A DNA stretch of 64,000 bases from Rosistilla oblonga (lineage in GTDB: Bacteria > Planctomycetota > Planctomycetia > Pirellulales > Pirellulaceae). The position numbers and the translations under genes are program-made. Each line of letters starts with the position of its first letter. Position 1 is the stretch's first letter. Where the stretch lies: NCBI RefSeq assembly GCF_007751715.1, contig NZ_CP036292.1, forward strand, positions 2,976,001-3,040,000, given 5' to 3'. Positions 45,595-54,359 of this stretch are shown piece after piece. Below the pieces are notes generated by a model that did not search any database, was not told the origin of the DNA, and was given only the letters and a program-made list of their open reading frames with translations.

Positions 45595-48162
45595 ATGAGT
45601 CGACTGATGGAACCTATCGAACACGTTTTTGTACGCCACTGCCTGCCAGCGAAGCACGGCGATTTCGAGCGGGTCAAGCCGTTGTTGCGGTCCGGTTTCG
45701 ATGACTCGGGTTCGATGTCGACGGCGGGCCTGCCAGCACTGGAAGCCTGCGAAGCCAACGGTCGATGGACGATCGCGTGGGAGCAAGCGGGGAGCGCGTG
45801 GGTGCTGTTGGACAGCAACGCGGCGGCGGCCGAGACGCTCTACCGCGACAACTGCAAGAGTCGGCGGAGCGAAGTCGTTTGGGTGCGAAGGGCTGGCGAT
45901 CAATTCGATTTCCATTGGACTGCGGCTCGCAAATGTGTCGTCGATTTTCGCGACTATCCCGGCCAACCGCCCATTGTCAAACACGACGCGGCAAACGAAG
46001 CGATCGCCAAATGTTTGCAGGCTGGCAGCGGGCAGGAGATCTTTGCGGCGCTGTGTAAGGTCGCGGAGTTGTTGGTGCCGGCGGAGTCGATCTCGGTGGC
46101 GACGCAGCGGTTTCGGATCGTTCCGCCACGCGGCCGCCGGGCCCGCAAATCGCTTCGTGATTTCGTGATCTTCTCGGCTCCTGGGCTGGCGCCGGGCGAA
46201 AACGAAGCGGCCGACCGGTTGGCCGAAGCGATCGATGCTGGCGATGTGTCGGCGTTGCGGCAGTCGATCGCTGACGGGGCGTCCTTGGATCAATTGCCCG
46301 ACCGATCGCTCTCGCCATTGTTGCTGGCGCTCTATCGCTGGGGGACGACGAAGTCCTGGCGGCAGTGCGCTCAAGCATTGATCGACGCCGGTTGTCGCAT
46401 CGACCCGGCGGATGGTGAGCCGTTGGTGATCGAGGCCTGCAGCCATCTGTTATCCGAGCAGGCGTCGGTGGAGATCCTGCAGTTATTGATCGAAAACGGA
46501 GCGGATCTAAACGCGCGGGACCGACGTGGCATGACCGCGCTCGATCTGTCCGCCTCACGCCGCCGCAACCAGGTCGTCGCTTTCCTGATCGAACATGGTG
46601 CCGATCCAACGATCGAGACGCGACAGGATCAAACGATCGTCGATGAGATTCGCAACCGCGTCGATCAGGCGGCGCAATACGGCAAGCGGTCGGAATACGC
46701 TGAGACGCTCGAACTGTTGACGGGAGTGCCGTATCAAGTTCCCGATTCGCTGCAGCTATCCGATGCCGTCCGCAGCGAAGCGGAGCGGTTTTTGAGCATC
46801 GTCGAAGCGCGTCATCTGAGGAAGCTGCTGCCAAAAACTGTAGAGATCCAGCCGATCAAGGCGTCGCGGCTGAACAACTTCGAAACCTTCAAGCCGTGGT
46901 GTCGCGAATTGAAGCAGTTGGGTTTTGTCGAAGCCTGCCACGTGATAACTTGTGTTGCATTGCAGGTGCCGCAGACGATTCTGACCGATCCTCAGCGGAG
47001 GTTTGATGCGATCTTAGGTGACGACGGACCGCTGGCTCCCGGCGGGCTGCGGCTGGAAATCGTTGCATCAGCCGCTGATGGGCGAATCATTTCGGTCGCC
47101 AACAAAGCGCTGCAGGACGATCCGAGATGGCGGCCGACCTTTCTGCAGTCGCATGTCTTGGAGGGGCGGCCGGTGAGCGAATTGGTCGATCGAATGGTCG
47201 AACTGACCAAGGGTATACAACTGAACGAAATCGCCGTCGATCAGGCGGGCGACCGCTATCGCGGCGGAGTCGAGCGGTTGATCGATGGGATGCGGCAACG
47301 GACGCGCGAGGTGGAACGATCGCGGATCGTCGACGCCGATGGGAACGTGCCCCGGTTCGAGCGGATTGGCGTCTACTTGCAGCCGCGGCTGGGATCCCAA
47401 CCCGATGACCTCACCTCGTTCAGTGTCGCTCAATCGGCAGAGCGTTCGTTTGCCGACGATTCCGGCGAATCCAAACGCTCCGACCCCGGGCGGGATCTGT
47501 GTGAAACGGTTCGCGATGCGGCGGTGTTGGCCGCTCTGGACCATCTGCAGATGGCTGGCGCGTTGCATGATGAGAGTAAGATTGCGGCGGGAATCGACGC
47601 GGGGATGGCGTTCTTCCAGGCCTTTCAAGATCCGTCGAGCGAGGCTCGCGACCGTTGGTTGGCTGAACCGCTCTGCCTGATCTTGGCACTTGCCAGTTCG
47701 CGCGGTCAGTGGGATGCGGTGCAGGCGATTGCTGGCGGATTGAGTGCCGAATTTCTCGACGCTTCAGCTCGCTTCCCCGACGATCCGCCCGTCGCGATGG
47801 CGGAGGTGTTGGCGTTGGTCGCCAATCGATTCGGCAATCAAACGTCTTGGGACGACAGTCAGTTGTTTGCGAGTATCGCTGCCTCGCGGAGCAAACACGC
47901 CCAGTTGTTGGCCGCTGTGATATCGGCGATCGACACCGCCGACGCCCCAGGTTTTGAACGCGCATTCACTGAATCGCTTCGCCACGCGAGCAAGCGAAAG
48001 CCGCGAGCCGATTGGAGTTTCGACCTCGACCGCGCCGTTGCTTGGTGCGAAACGATCCTGTGGCATCTGGCCGCGCACCGCGAATTGCCGTTGCCCAAGT
48101 TGAGCGAAAAACAAAGCGACTGGTTGCTGTGCTGCGAAGCCCCAGCGCGCGGCAGCGATTGA
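45595..48162 (+). CDS. Large ankyrin-repeat-containing protein
   Basis: 855 residues from ATG 45595, with a TTGGAGG ribosome site just upstream, preferred over the earlier ATG at 45553. The N-terminal ~200 residues are unassigned (EHVFVRHCLPAKHGDFERVK). Ankyrin-type repeats lie at ~210-350: RLAEAIDAGDVSALRQSIAD, ILQLLIENGADLNARDRRGM, and VVAFLIEHGADPTIET. The C-terminal ~500 residues are a mixed helical region with no domain I recognise. No signal peptide or membrane helix is seen. The divergent neighbour is the acidic protein at 44856-45506. The function is unknown; ankyrin repeats suggest protein binding. Confidence 0.82.
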   Translation: MSRLMEPIEHVFVRHCLPAKHGDFERVKPLLRSGFDDSGSMSTAGLPALEACEANGRWTIAWEQAGSAWVLLDSNAAAAETLYRDNCKSRRSEVVWVRRAGDQFDFHWTAARKCVVDFRDYPGQPPIVKHDAANEAIAKCLQAGSGQEIFAALCKVAELLVPAESISVATQRFRIVPPRGRRARKSLRDFVIFSAPGLAPGENEAADRLAEAIDAGDVSALRQSIADGASLDQLPDRSLSPLLLALYRWGTTKSWRQCAQALIDAGCRIDPADGEPLVIEACSHLLSEQASVEILQLLIENGADLNARDRRGMTALDLSASRRRNQVVAFLIEHGADPTIETRQDQTIVDEIRNRVDQAAQYGKRSEYAETLELLTGVPYQVPDSLQLSDAVRSEAERFLSIVEARHLRKLLPKTVEIQPIKASRLNNFETFKPWCRELKQLGFVEACHVITCVALQVPQTILTDPQRRFDAILGDDGPLAPGGLRLEIVASAADGRIISVANKALQDDPRWRPTFLQSHVLEGRPVSELVDRMVELTKGIQLNEIAVDQAGDRYRGGVERLIDGMRQRTREVERSRIVDADGNVPRFERIGVYLQPRLGSQPDDLTSFSVAQSAERSFADDSGESKRSDPGRDLCETVRDAAVLAALDHLQMAGALHDESKIAAGIDAGMAFFQAFQDPSSEARDRWLAEPLCLILALASSRGQWDAVQAIAGGLSAEFLDASARFPDDPPVAMAEVLALVANRFGNQTSWDDSQLFASIAASRSKHAQLLAAVISAIDTADAPGFERAFTESLRHASKRKPRADWSFDLDRAVAWCETILWHLAAHRELPLPKLSEKQSDWLLCCEAPARGSD

Positions 48163-48345
48163 TGCAAGGAATGGCTGCCGCAGAAATCGATTCGCCGATC
48201 GACTAAGCACTTGTTTCGGTAACCGCGGTGCAGCAGAATTGATTGGGTGCGAGGTAAGCAAGTCCCGCAATCAGCGCGGCGTCGGCGGCGATGGGGCGCG
48301 ATCGCCCTCCCCTACTCGAATCAGATCATTAAGCGGTCCATTAAC

Positions 48346-49992
48346 ATGAAGTTTAGCGACACCAGAGTTGTTGGTTGTAAAGCGTTTCGGCAAGTCGTCT
48401 GCATCGCCATTGTGGCTTGGGGACTTGTCCTGGGGGCGTCACCGCTGGCGTGGAGTCAGAGTTCTCGTGAACACGCTGCGACGACGAAGAGCGATGCGAC
48501 CGGGAAACCGAACCTCGTCGTGATCATCGCCGACGACATGAACTGGAACGACTGTGGAGCCTACGGGCATCCGGCGATTCGGACGCCCAACATCGATCGC
48601 CTGGCGAGCGAGGGGCTGCTGTTCCAGCACGCCTACCTGACGACCAATTCGTGTAGTCCCTCGCGGGCGAGCATCCTGACCGGCAGATATCCTCACAACA
48701 CCGCAGCGGAACAACTGCATTGGCCGCTTCCGGCGGGGACGGCTACGCTGGCGGAACAGCTGCGGCGGCGCGGATACTACACCGCAGCGGCTGGGAAATG
48801 GCATTTGGGTGATGCTGTGCGGGGCGACTTTGACAAGATCTATGAGGCGTCGACGGCTGGTTTTGTATTGCCGTCGGGGAAGGATGGCGAGCCGCCGAAA
48901 ATGATCGCAGCGCAGCCGAGCGGTTGCGAAGATTGGGAGCGATCGCTGGACGATCGGCCTTGCGATCGCCCCTTTTTCCTGTGGCTTGCGGCACTCGATC
49001 CGCATCGCGAATATACCGCCGGGGCGCTCGATCCGCCGCACCGCAGCGAAGATGTGATCGTCCCGGAGCATCTGCCCGACACGCCTGAGGTCCGCGAAGA
49101 CTTGCGTCTTTATTACGACGAGATCGGTCGGTTGGACGGATACGTCGGCAAGGTGCTGGCAAAGCTGAAGCAGCAGGGAGTCGATGAGAACACGTTGGTC
49201 TTGTTCATCAGCGACAACGGCCGCCCTTTCCCTCGCGACAAGACGACGTTGTACGACGGTGGCATCCGCACGCCTTGGATTGTCCGATGGCCGGCCAGGA
49301 TCGCCGCCGGAGAAACAACCGACGCGTTGGTCAGCGCTGTCGATATCGCACCGACCTTCCTGCAGTTGGCTGATCGTGCGACGCCCGCCGCTGGAGATTC
49401 AACGCAGCAGACGACCAGAATGTCGCAGAACGAAGGTTCCCAAACGGCAGGCGTAGACGTATGGCAACCCGAAGGCAAAAGCTTTTTGGCGACGCTGTTG
49501 GATCCTCGCAAGCGGCACCGCGAGTTCGCTTTTGCCGAAGACCACTGGCACGATTACGAGGACCATGCCCGTTGCGTCGTCGATCGCCGTTTCAAACTGA
49601 TCCGCAACGACTACCCCGATCTTCCCGCCACGCCATCGGCTGATGCGGGGCGTGGGCTGACCTTGCAAGCGATGCTGAAGCTTCAGCAGCGTGGCGAACT
49701 GACAGCCGCACAGCAGAGCTGTTTCCGCTCGCCACGGCCGCGATGGGAGCTGTTCGATCTGCAACGCGATCCCAGCGAATTGGTCAACCGCTTCGACGAT
49801 CCCGCCTACGCTTCGGTGCGCGATTCGATGCAGCAGGCGTTGCTGCGATGGAGCCAGGAGACGGGCGATTATCTGCCCAATCGGCGGACGCCCGATGAGT
49901 TCGACCGCGTCAGCGGAGCGCCCGACCATAGCGTGCGGGTGCGTCCGCGGCCTTCGAAACAAGAGATGTTCGGCACCAACGGGAAGTACTGA
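48346..49992 (+). CDS. Exported formylglycine-type sulfatase
   Basis: 548 residues from ATG 48346. The product has a signal peptide (VVCIAIVAWGLVLGASPLAWS) and the alkaline-phosphatase-fold sulfatase domain: metal site NLVVIIADDMNWNDCGAYGH and the maturation motif with C103 in SCSPSRASILTGRYP. This cysteine is converted to formylglycine in the active enzyme. It continues with AAAGKWHLGD (Lys/His), LVLFISDNGRPF and a C-terminal FDLQRDPSELVNRFDDP, all normal for the family. It probably removes sulfate esters from marine polysaccharide. Its last ~50 codons are duplicated 369 bases downstream. Confidence 0.95.
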   Translation: MKFSDTRVVGCKAFRQVVCIAIVAWGLVLGASPLAWSQSSREHAATTKSDATGKPNLVVIIADDMNWNDCGAYGHPAIRTPNIDRLASEGLLFQHAYLTTNSCSPSRASILTGRYPHNTAAEQLHWPLPAGTATLAEQLRRRGYYTAAAGKWHLGDAVRGDFDKIYEASTAGFVLPSGKDGEPPKMIAAQPSGCEDWERSLDDRPCDRPFFLWLAALDPHREYTAGALDPPHRSEDVIVPEHLPDTPEVREDLRLYYDEIGRLDGYVGKVLAKLKQQGVDENTLVLFISDNGRPFPRDKTTLYDGGIRTPWIVRWPARIAAGETTDALVSAVDIAPTFLQLADRATPAAGDSTQQTTRMSQNEGSQTAGVDVWQPEGKSFLATLLDPRKRHREFAFAEDHWHDYEDHARCVVDRRFKLIRNDYPDLPATPSADAGRGLTLQAMLKLQQRGELTAAQQSCFRSPRPRWELFDLQRDPSELVNRFDDPAYASVRDSMQQALLRWSQETGDYLPNRRTPDEFDRVSGAPDHSVRVRPRPSKQEMFGTNGKY

Positions 49993-50800
49993 GATCGTTT
50001 CGCCAGCAGACGCCGAGGTGATTTGATATCGCGCTGCGGCGTAGCTCTCCGCAAGCGGGAAATACTAGCACGAAGCGCAAGCGAGTGATCGATCGCGATT
50101 AGGGAAACACTTGCTTGCGCTTCGTGTTGGTAAATGCAGGGAAATCACTCGCTTGCGCTTCGTGCTAGTAAATGCGGGAAATCACTTGCTTGCGCTTCGT
50201 GCTGGTAGATGCTGCGATGGAGCCAGGAGACGGGCGATTATCTGCCCAGTCGGCGGACGCCCGATGAGTTCGACCGCGTCAGTGGAGAGCCCGACCATAG
50301 CGTGCGGGTGCGTCCGCGGCCTTCGAAACAAGAGATGTTCGGCGCAAACGGGAAGTACTGAGATCGTTTCGCCAGCAGACGCCGAGGTGATTTGATATCG
50401 CGCTGCGGCGTAGCCCTCCGCAAGCGGGAAATACTAGCACGAAGCGCAAGCGAGTGATCGATCGCGATTAGGGAAACACTTGCTTGCGCTTCGTGTTGGT
50501 AAATGCAGGGAAATCACTCGCTTGCGCTTCGTGCTGGTAAATGCTGCGGCGTAGCCCTCCGCAAGCGGGAAATACTAGCACGAAGCGCCAGCGAGTGATC
50601 GATCGCGATTAGGGAATCACTTGCTTGCGCTTCGTGCGCGTTGGTGCGGGAAATCACTCGCTTGCGCTTCGTGCTAGTAAATGCGGGGAATTACTTGATT
50701 GCGCTTCGTGCTGGTAGATGCGGGGAATCACTTGCTTGCGCTTCGTGTTGGTAAATGCGGGGAAACACTTGCTTGCGCTTCGTGCTGGTATTTTTGCGGA
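49993..50800. repeat. Cluster of GCACGAAGCGCAAGCGAGTG repeats plus a duplicated segment
   Basis: About nine copies of a ~38-base unit built on CTCGCTTGCGCTTCGTGCTA lie between about 50067 and 50790, in both orientations. Most are followed by GTAAATGCGGG. The same unit also surrounds the IS element near 62310-62365 and 63887-63970. The cluster includes the duplicated segment described separately. The remaining bases up to 50988 show no other gene than the outer-membrane protein that follows. Confidence 0.85.
50211..50361 (+). pseudogene. Duplicated 3' fragment of the sulfatase gene
   Basis: From 50211 the sequence repeats 49842 onward at a constant offset of 369 bases with only scattered substitutions. 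The first ~150 bases are the sulfatase's last ~50 codons up to the stop (TACTGA at about 50356-50361), and the copy then continues through the downstream repeats to about 50535. The fragment has no start and its translation would lack the catalytic domain, so it is a non-functional remnant. Confidence 0.9.
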
Positions 50801-50988
50801 GGTAGTGGGCTTGTTTGGTAGTTGGGGTGGTGTACGTCGACTGTTCCGTCTTTGTGCACCATAGTGGTGGTGCGGGGTGTAGTTAGTCGATGCATGGTAA
50901 CGGTTGGGGAAAACTGTTGCATCATCGAAGGTTTGCCTCTCACGCGATCGTGACGGGGGCGCCGCTATCACTACAAGGAACTGGCGAT

Positions 50989-52158
50989 ATGGGGACTCGG
51001 AATCTACTTTCTGGAATGCTGTTGGCGTGGGGATTTTGCCTGACCGGCGGCGGCGCTGTAACGGTTGCTCAGGAAACGTTCGATCACGTCTACAGGGTGG
51101 CGGATCTCGATCGCGACCAGGGTTTGGTGGCTGCGTGGTCCGCTGGCGATTCGTCCGACGTGCAAATACTCTCCCCCGGGATCGACGCATGTGCTGAGTG
51201 TACGCAATGCGATTCGCAGGGCTGCGATGGATGTTGTGCAACGCAGGAGTGTCGGTCGCCTTGGTGGGCCCATCGATCGGGATTGTTTGGCGAGTTTTTG
51301 TATCTCCGTCCCGGCGATAGCGACATCGTCTATTCGATCGAACAGAACGACACCACGGTAAACGCCTTCCCGACGGGGCCGCTGGGAATCGCGGCGATCG
51401 ACGCCTCGCCCGGTTACCGGGTTGGATTTTCGCTGGCTAGTTCGCAGACCAGCAGTTTGGTAGCCAGCTATACGCACTGGGACGGCAACACGCAGGATCG
51501 ATTGGTCCGCAATAACGCTAACGTCTTGAACTCACAAATCATTCACCCAAGCACATTCACGACTGGCGGAAACAGCTTGCAATCATCGGCGGCGACGTCG
51601 ATTGAATTCGATTTGATCGATGCCGTCTATCGCCACAAATTGATATGCACCGACACCACGATCTTCAATTGGTCGGGAGGCTTCCGCTACGGAACGATCG
51701 AACAATCCCTGCTGGCTCAACAAGAAATTTCAGTCGCCACGGGGTTGGTCACCGTCGACACCGACGTCGATTTCAACGGGTTTGGGATCTTGTTGGGCTG
51801 CGACGCTGAACGCCGCAGTTGCCAGTCGGGGATGTTGTGTTACAGCAAAGGGGCTGCGTCGTTTCTGGGAGGTGAATGGACTGGCGATTATCGCCAATCG
51901 AATCAGTTCACCGGCGGGATCGTCGCAAATCAATACGAAGATTTTCGCATCAGCCCCGTCTTGGAAACCGAGCTGGGGATTGGATGGCAGAGCGAATCGG
52001 GTTGCGTCCGCGCCACCGCCGGCTACATGGCCTCCTGGTGGTGCAACGCGGTTTCGACCCGCGAATATGTCGACGGCGTGCGTCGCGGCAACTATCTCGA
52101 AATCGACGACACAATCGCCTTCATCGGACTGACAACTCGGTTGGAAGTCCGCTACTAA
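50989..52158 (+). CDS. BBP7/Lpg1974-type outer-membrane beta-barrel protein
   Basis: 389 residues from ATG 50989, supported by an AAGGA ribosome site. A signal peptide (LLSGMLLAWGFCLTGGGAVTVAQ) is followed by a Cys-rich stretch (CAECTQCDSQGCDGCC) at about 60-75. Then come alternating amphipathic strands from RSGLFGEFLYLRPGDSDI to FIGLTTRLEVRY. The aromatic C-terminus and pattern fit the planctomycete BBP7 / Legionella Lpg1974 major outer-membrane protein group. It may be a porin or structural barrel. The Cys-rich region between signal and barrel could form disulfides. Confidence 0.85.
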   Translation: MGTRNLLSGMLLAWGFCLTGGGAVTVAQETFDHVYRVADLDRDQGLVAAWSAGDSSDVQILSPGIDACAECTQCDSQGCDGCCATQECRSPWWAHRSGLFGEFLYLRPGDSDIVYSIEQNDTTVNAFPTGPLGIAAIDASPGYRVGFSLASSQTSSLVASYTHWDGNTQDRLVRNNANVLNSQIIHPSTFTTGGNSLQSSAATSIEFDLIDAVYRHKLICTDTTIFNWSGGFRYGTIEQSLLAQQEISVATGLVTVDTDVDFNGFGILLGCDAERRSCQSGMLCYSKGAASFLGGEWTGDYRQSNQFTGGIVANQYEDFRISPVLETELGIGWQSESGCVRATAGYMASWWCNAVSTREYVDGVRRGNYLEIDDTIAFIGLTTRLEVRY

Positions 52159-52406
52159 GCTAGTTGTTCAACGAGCAACCGAAGGCTCTACAGGTGCACC
52201 ACGTCACCGCGAGTGGATGTTTGCTGCAAACGCTTCAGCGGCAAACATCGCAGCGGTTAAGAACGAATGGCCGGCGGTCGTCTGCACCGGCGACCGCCGG
52301 CTCGCTCATCTTGCTGGCCTCGGTCCCGCCGCGTTCTTCTCGCGGGTGGATCGCGTCAAACGTTCAAGTTGGCTTTGCCGAAACGATTTGCGACTTGGTT
52401 TATGGT

Positions 52407-52434
52407 CAAAAAAAAACGCAGCCGAAGCTGCGTT
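52407..52434 (-). terminator. Intrinsic terminator downstream of the DUF1559/lipoprotein genes
   Basis: On the minus strand a nine-pair stem AAACGCAGC / GCTGCGTTT (52413-52434) closes a TTCG tetraloop and is followed directly by six more Ts (52407-52412). The stop codon of the small lipoprotein gene is 33 bases upstream. The TTCG loop and long T-tract are a textbook intrinsic terminator. Confidence 0.92.
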
Positions 52435-52467
52435 TGTCGTGATCAACGTTTCTGTATTGACGAGGGA

Positions 52468-52632
52468 TTAGTGGCCCGAATTAGCCGCTTTCTCAGCCGC
52501 TTCATCGATTGGTTCCAGATCCGTCGTCAGCGCCGGGTCGTTTGCATCTCCCGCTTGTCCCGACGGTGCGCCACCGCAACCGCAGACGGCGAACATGCTA
52601 AGAAGAAGGAACCAGCTTGCAATTTTCATCAT
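52468..52632 (-). CDS. Small lipoprotein following the DUF1559 gene
   Basis: 54 residues: an N-terminal hydrophobic segment MMKIASWFLLLSMFAVCGCG with a lipobox-like AVCGC, then a short polar tail (DANDPALTTDLEPIDEAAEK) ending ANSGH. The cysteine at position 17 or 19 is the likely lipidation site. The gene lies 59 bases after the DUF1559 stop on the same strand and is followed by an intrinsic terminator, which supports that it is a real last gene of that operon. Tiny lipoproteins of this type next to DUF1559 genes are common in planctomycetes. Its partner is presumably the DUF1559 protein, which is inference. Confidence 0.85.
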   Translation of the reverse strand: MMKIASWFLLLSMFAVCGCGGAPSGQAGDANDPALTTDLEPIDEAAEKAANSGH

Positions 52633-52691
52633 CAATACCTGTCAAATATCAGTCTTAAGAAACAAGTTGTTAAACAAATCGAACTAGTCGA

Positions 52692-53768
52692 TTAGAGAGT
52701 CTCGCCGTACGCTCGGCTGCCCAATGCGATCCAGGTCGCTTGGTCGGTCGTCTCGCCAGCGAAGTTCACCGAAGCGTCGGCACGTAGTGTCATGCAACCG
52801 CCTGGGTGATTGGAGCTAGCTTCTTTCATCGAGATATCGGTAACCGATGCATCGTTATCACAGCTTGGACCAGCGTTCGGTCCACGCAGCGTTGTGACGT
52901 AAGGGCCACGGAATGCACCGCCCCAAGCCCACCAACGATTTTGTTCATCGCTTTGCCCGTCCCAGCCGCTTCCCGAGTCGTACATGCCAAGGCAGGTATC
53001 GAGATAGGTGTTGATTTCGGTGATGAACGCTGGCGTGTTGCGGAAGGTGGTGTTCGTGCCCGAGATCGATTGACGCAGAGCGGTTCCAACGACCACACGG
53101 TAACTCTCATCGCGGTTTGGATTCGAGGAATCCCATTGGCCTTGGTTGCGGCCAATCTTCGATTCGGCCATCGCCAAAGTGTTCGACGTGCCATCGGTGA
53201 TATCGCGGAATCGGCAGAAATACGCCTTGTCGAATACGCCCGGCTCACTTCCGTTGCCTACGTCCCACGAAGTACATGGACCGTGCGAGAATGAATAGCT
53301 CGACGGCGCCATATCGGAGGTGTACGAGACGTCCGACCCAGGATCGCTGGGGCAGAGGAAGGCGTCTAGAAGAGTTCGGCGTACCACGGAGCTGTGTTCG
53401 GCAACCCCGGCAATGTTTGCAGCGAAGTTGTAGCGGAAGTCGATTTGATCATAAAGCGGCCCCTGCTCGATGAAGGGGAGGATGCTGGCCAAACCGCTCC
53501 ACGAATTCCAGCCGTCGTATTGGCCAGAGGCGTTTGTCGACAACGTTACGCCAGCACTCGCTGGGAAACTTTGATACGTGTCGTGGTAGTTGTGGAGTGC
53601 CAGGCCCAACTGCTTCATATTGTTTGAGCAAGACATACGACGGGCCGCTTCACGAGCAGCTTGGACGGCGGGCAACAACAATCCCACCAAAATACCGATG
53701 ATGGCAATCACCACCAACAATTCAACTAAGGTGAAGCCTTTGGCGCTTCTCTTTTGAAAACGAACCAT
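52692..53768 (-). CDS. DUF1559 domain protein with type IV prepilin-like N-terminus
   Basis: 358 residues from ATG 53768, seven bases after a GGAGG ribosome site. The N-terminal prepilin motif KGFTLVELLVVIAIIGILVG is typical for processing by a prepilin peptidase after Gly. The DUF1559 region starts with LLPAVQAAREAARRMSCSNN and QLGLALHNYHDTYQSFPASA. It continues with DGTSNTLAMAESKIG and ends with the HPGGCMTLRADASVNF segment typical of the family's C-terminus. Planctomycetes have tens to hundreds of such proteins, likely in pseudopilus- or surface-type structures. Confidence 0.96.
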   Translation of the reverse strand: MVRFQKRSAKGFTLVELLVVIAIIGILVGLLLPAVQAAREAARRMSCSNNMKQLGLALHNYHDTYQSFPASAGVTLSTNASGQYDGWNSWSGLASILPFIEQGPLYDQIDFRYNFAANIAGVAEHSSVVRRTLLDAFLCPSDPGSDVSYTSDMAPSSYSFSHGPCTSWDVGNGSEPGVFDKAYFCRFRDITDGTSNTLAMAESKIGRNQGQWDSSNPNRDESYRVVVGTALRQSISGTNTTFRNTPAFITEINTYLDTCLGMYDSGSGWDGQSDEQNRWWAWGGAFRGPYVTTLRGPNAGPSCDNDASVTDISMKEASSNHPGGCMTLRADASVNFAGETTDQATWIALGSRAYGETL

Positions 53769-54359
53769 ATCCAATCCTCCAAGACACAGACAAGAAAAGT
53801 AAATCCACAAAACACAAATGAAGTGTGAACGGGTATTAATCGCGACTGGAACGTCGCGGGTTTTGGATCATTGAGAACTCTGAGCCTACACTCTCGAGGA
53901 TTTAAGGTGGATTGTCAAGTTTTAAACTGCCTCTAAAACCCGATAAGTGCGCATAAGATTCCCGAGGAAGCATTTGGCGTTGGTTTTTCGGTGAATCGAG
54001 GGGGGGAGGGCAGTTTGCGTAATGTCTTTTTGGGTGTATGCCTGTGCTCTAGTTATCGCTGCACCAGAATATCCAGCTGTTCAACCCGCCCCAGAAACGA
54101 AGGAACAAGCGGCTTGGGAGATGGCAATTGTGATTAATGGACACCTTGGGAAATCCGCACACCCTGCGAGCGGTTTCGAGAATGCGGGGCGAACGCAGTT
54201 GGGGTGCGAGGATGCGTAGGCTGGGAGGTGTGCGGGGGATTTCCTGTTTTGCTGAGCTTGTGACGGGAGATCGAATTCTGGACCGCTATCGCCTGGTTCC
54301 TGCCTGGAGCAGTTGGCTGCGGTCTGGAGGCGGCGCCTCGCTGGTGCGCCCGGTGGAGG
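53769..54359. other. Intergenic stretch upstream of the DUF1559 gene
   Basis: About 590 bases. The minus strand has TTGACA at 53918-53913 as a possible -35 box for the DUF1559 gene, although no well-spaced -10 follows. Local sequence around 53880-53960 is more AT-rich than the neighbours. Two short open frames (54022-54219 and 54137-54394) have no family resemblance and I do not call them genes. Confidence 0.4.
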
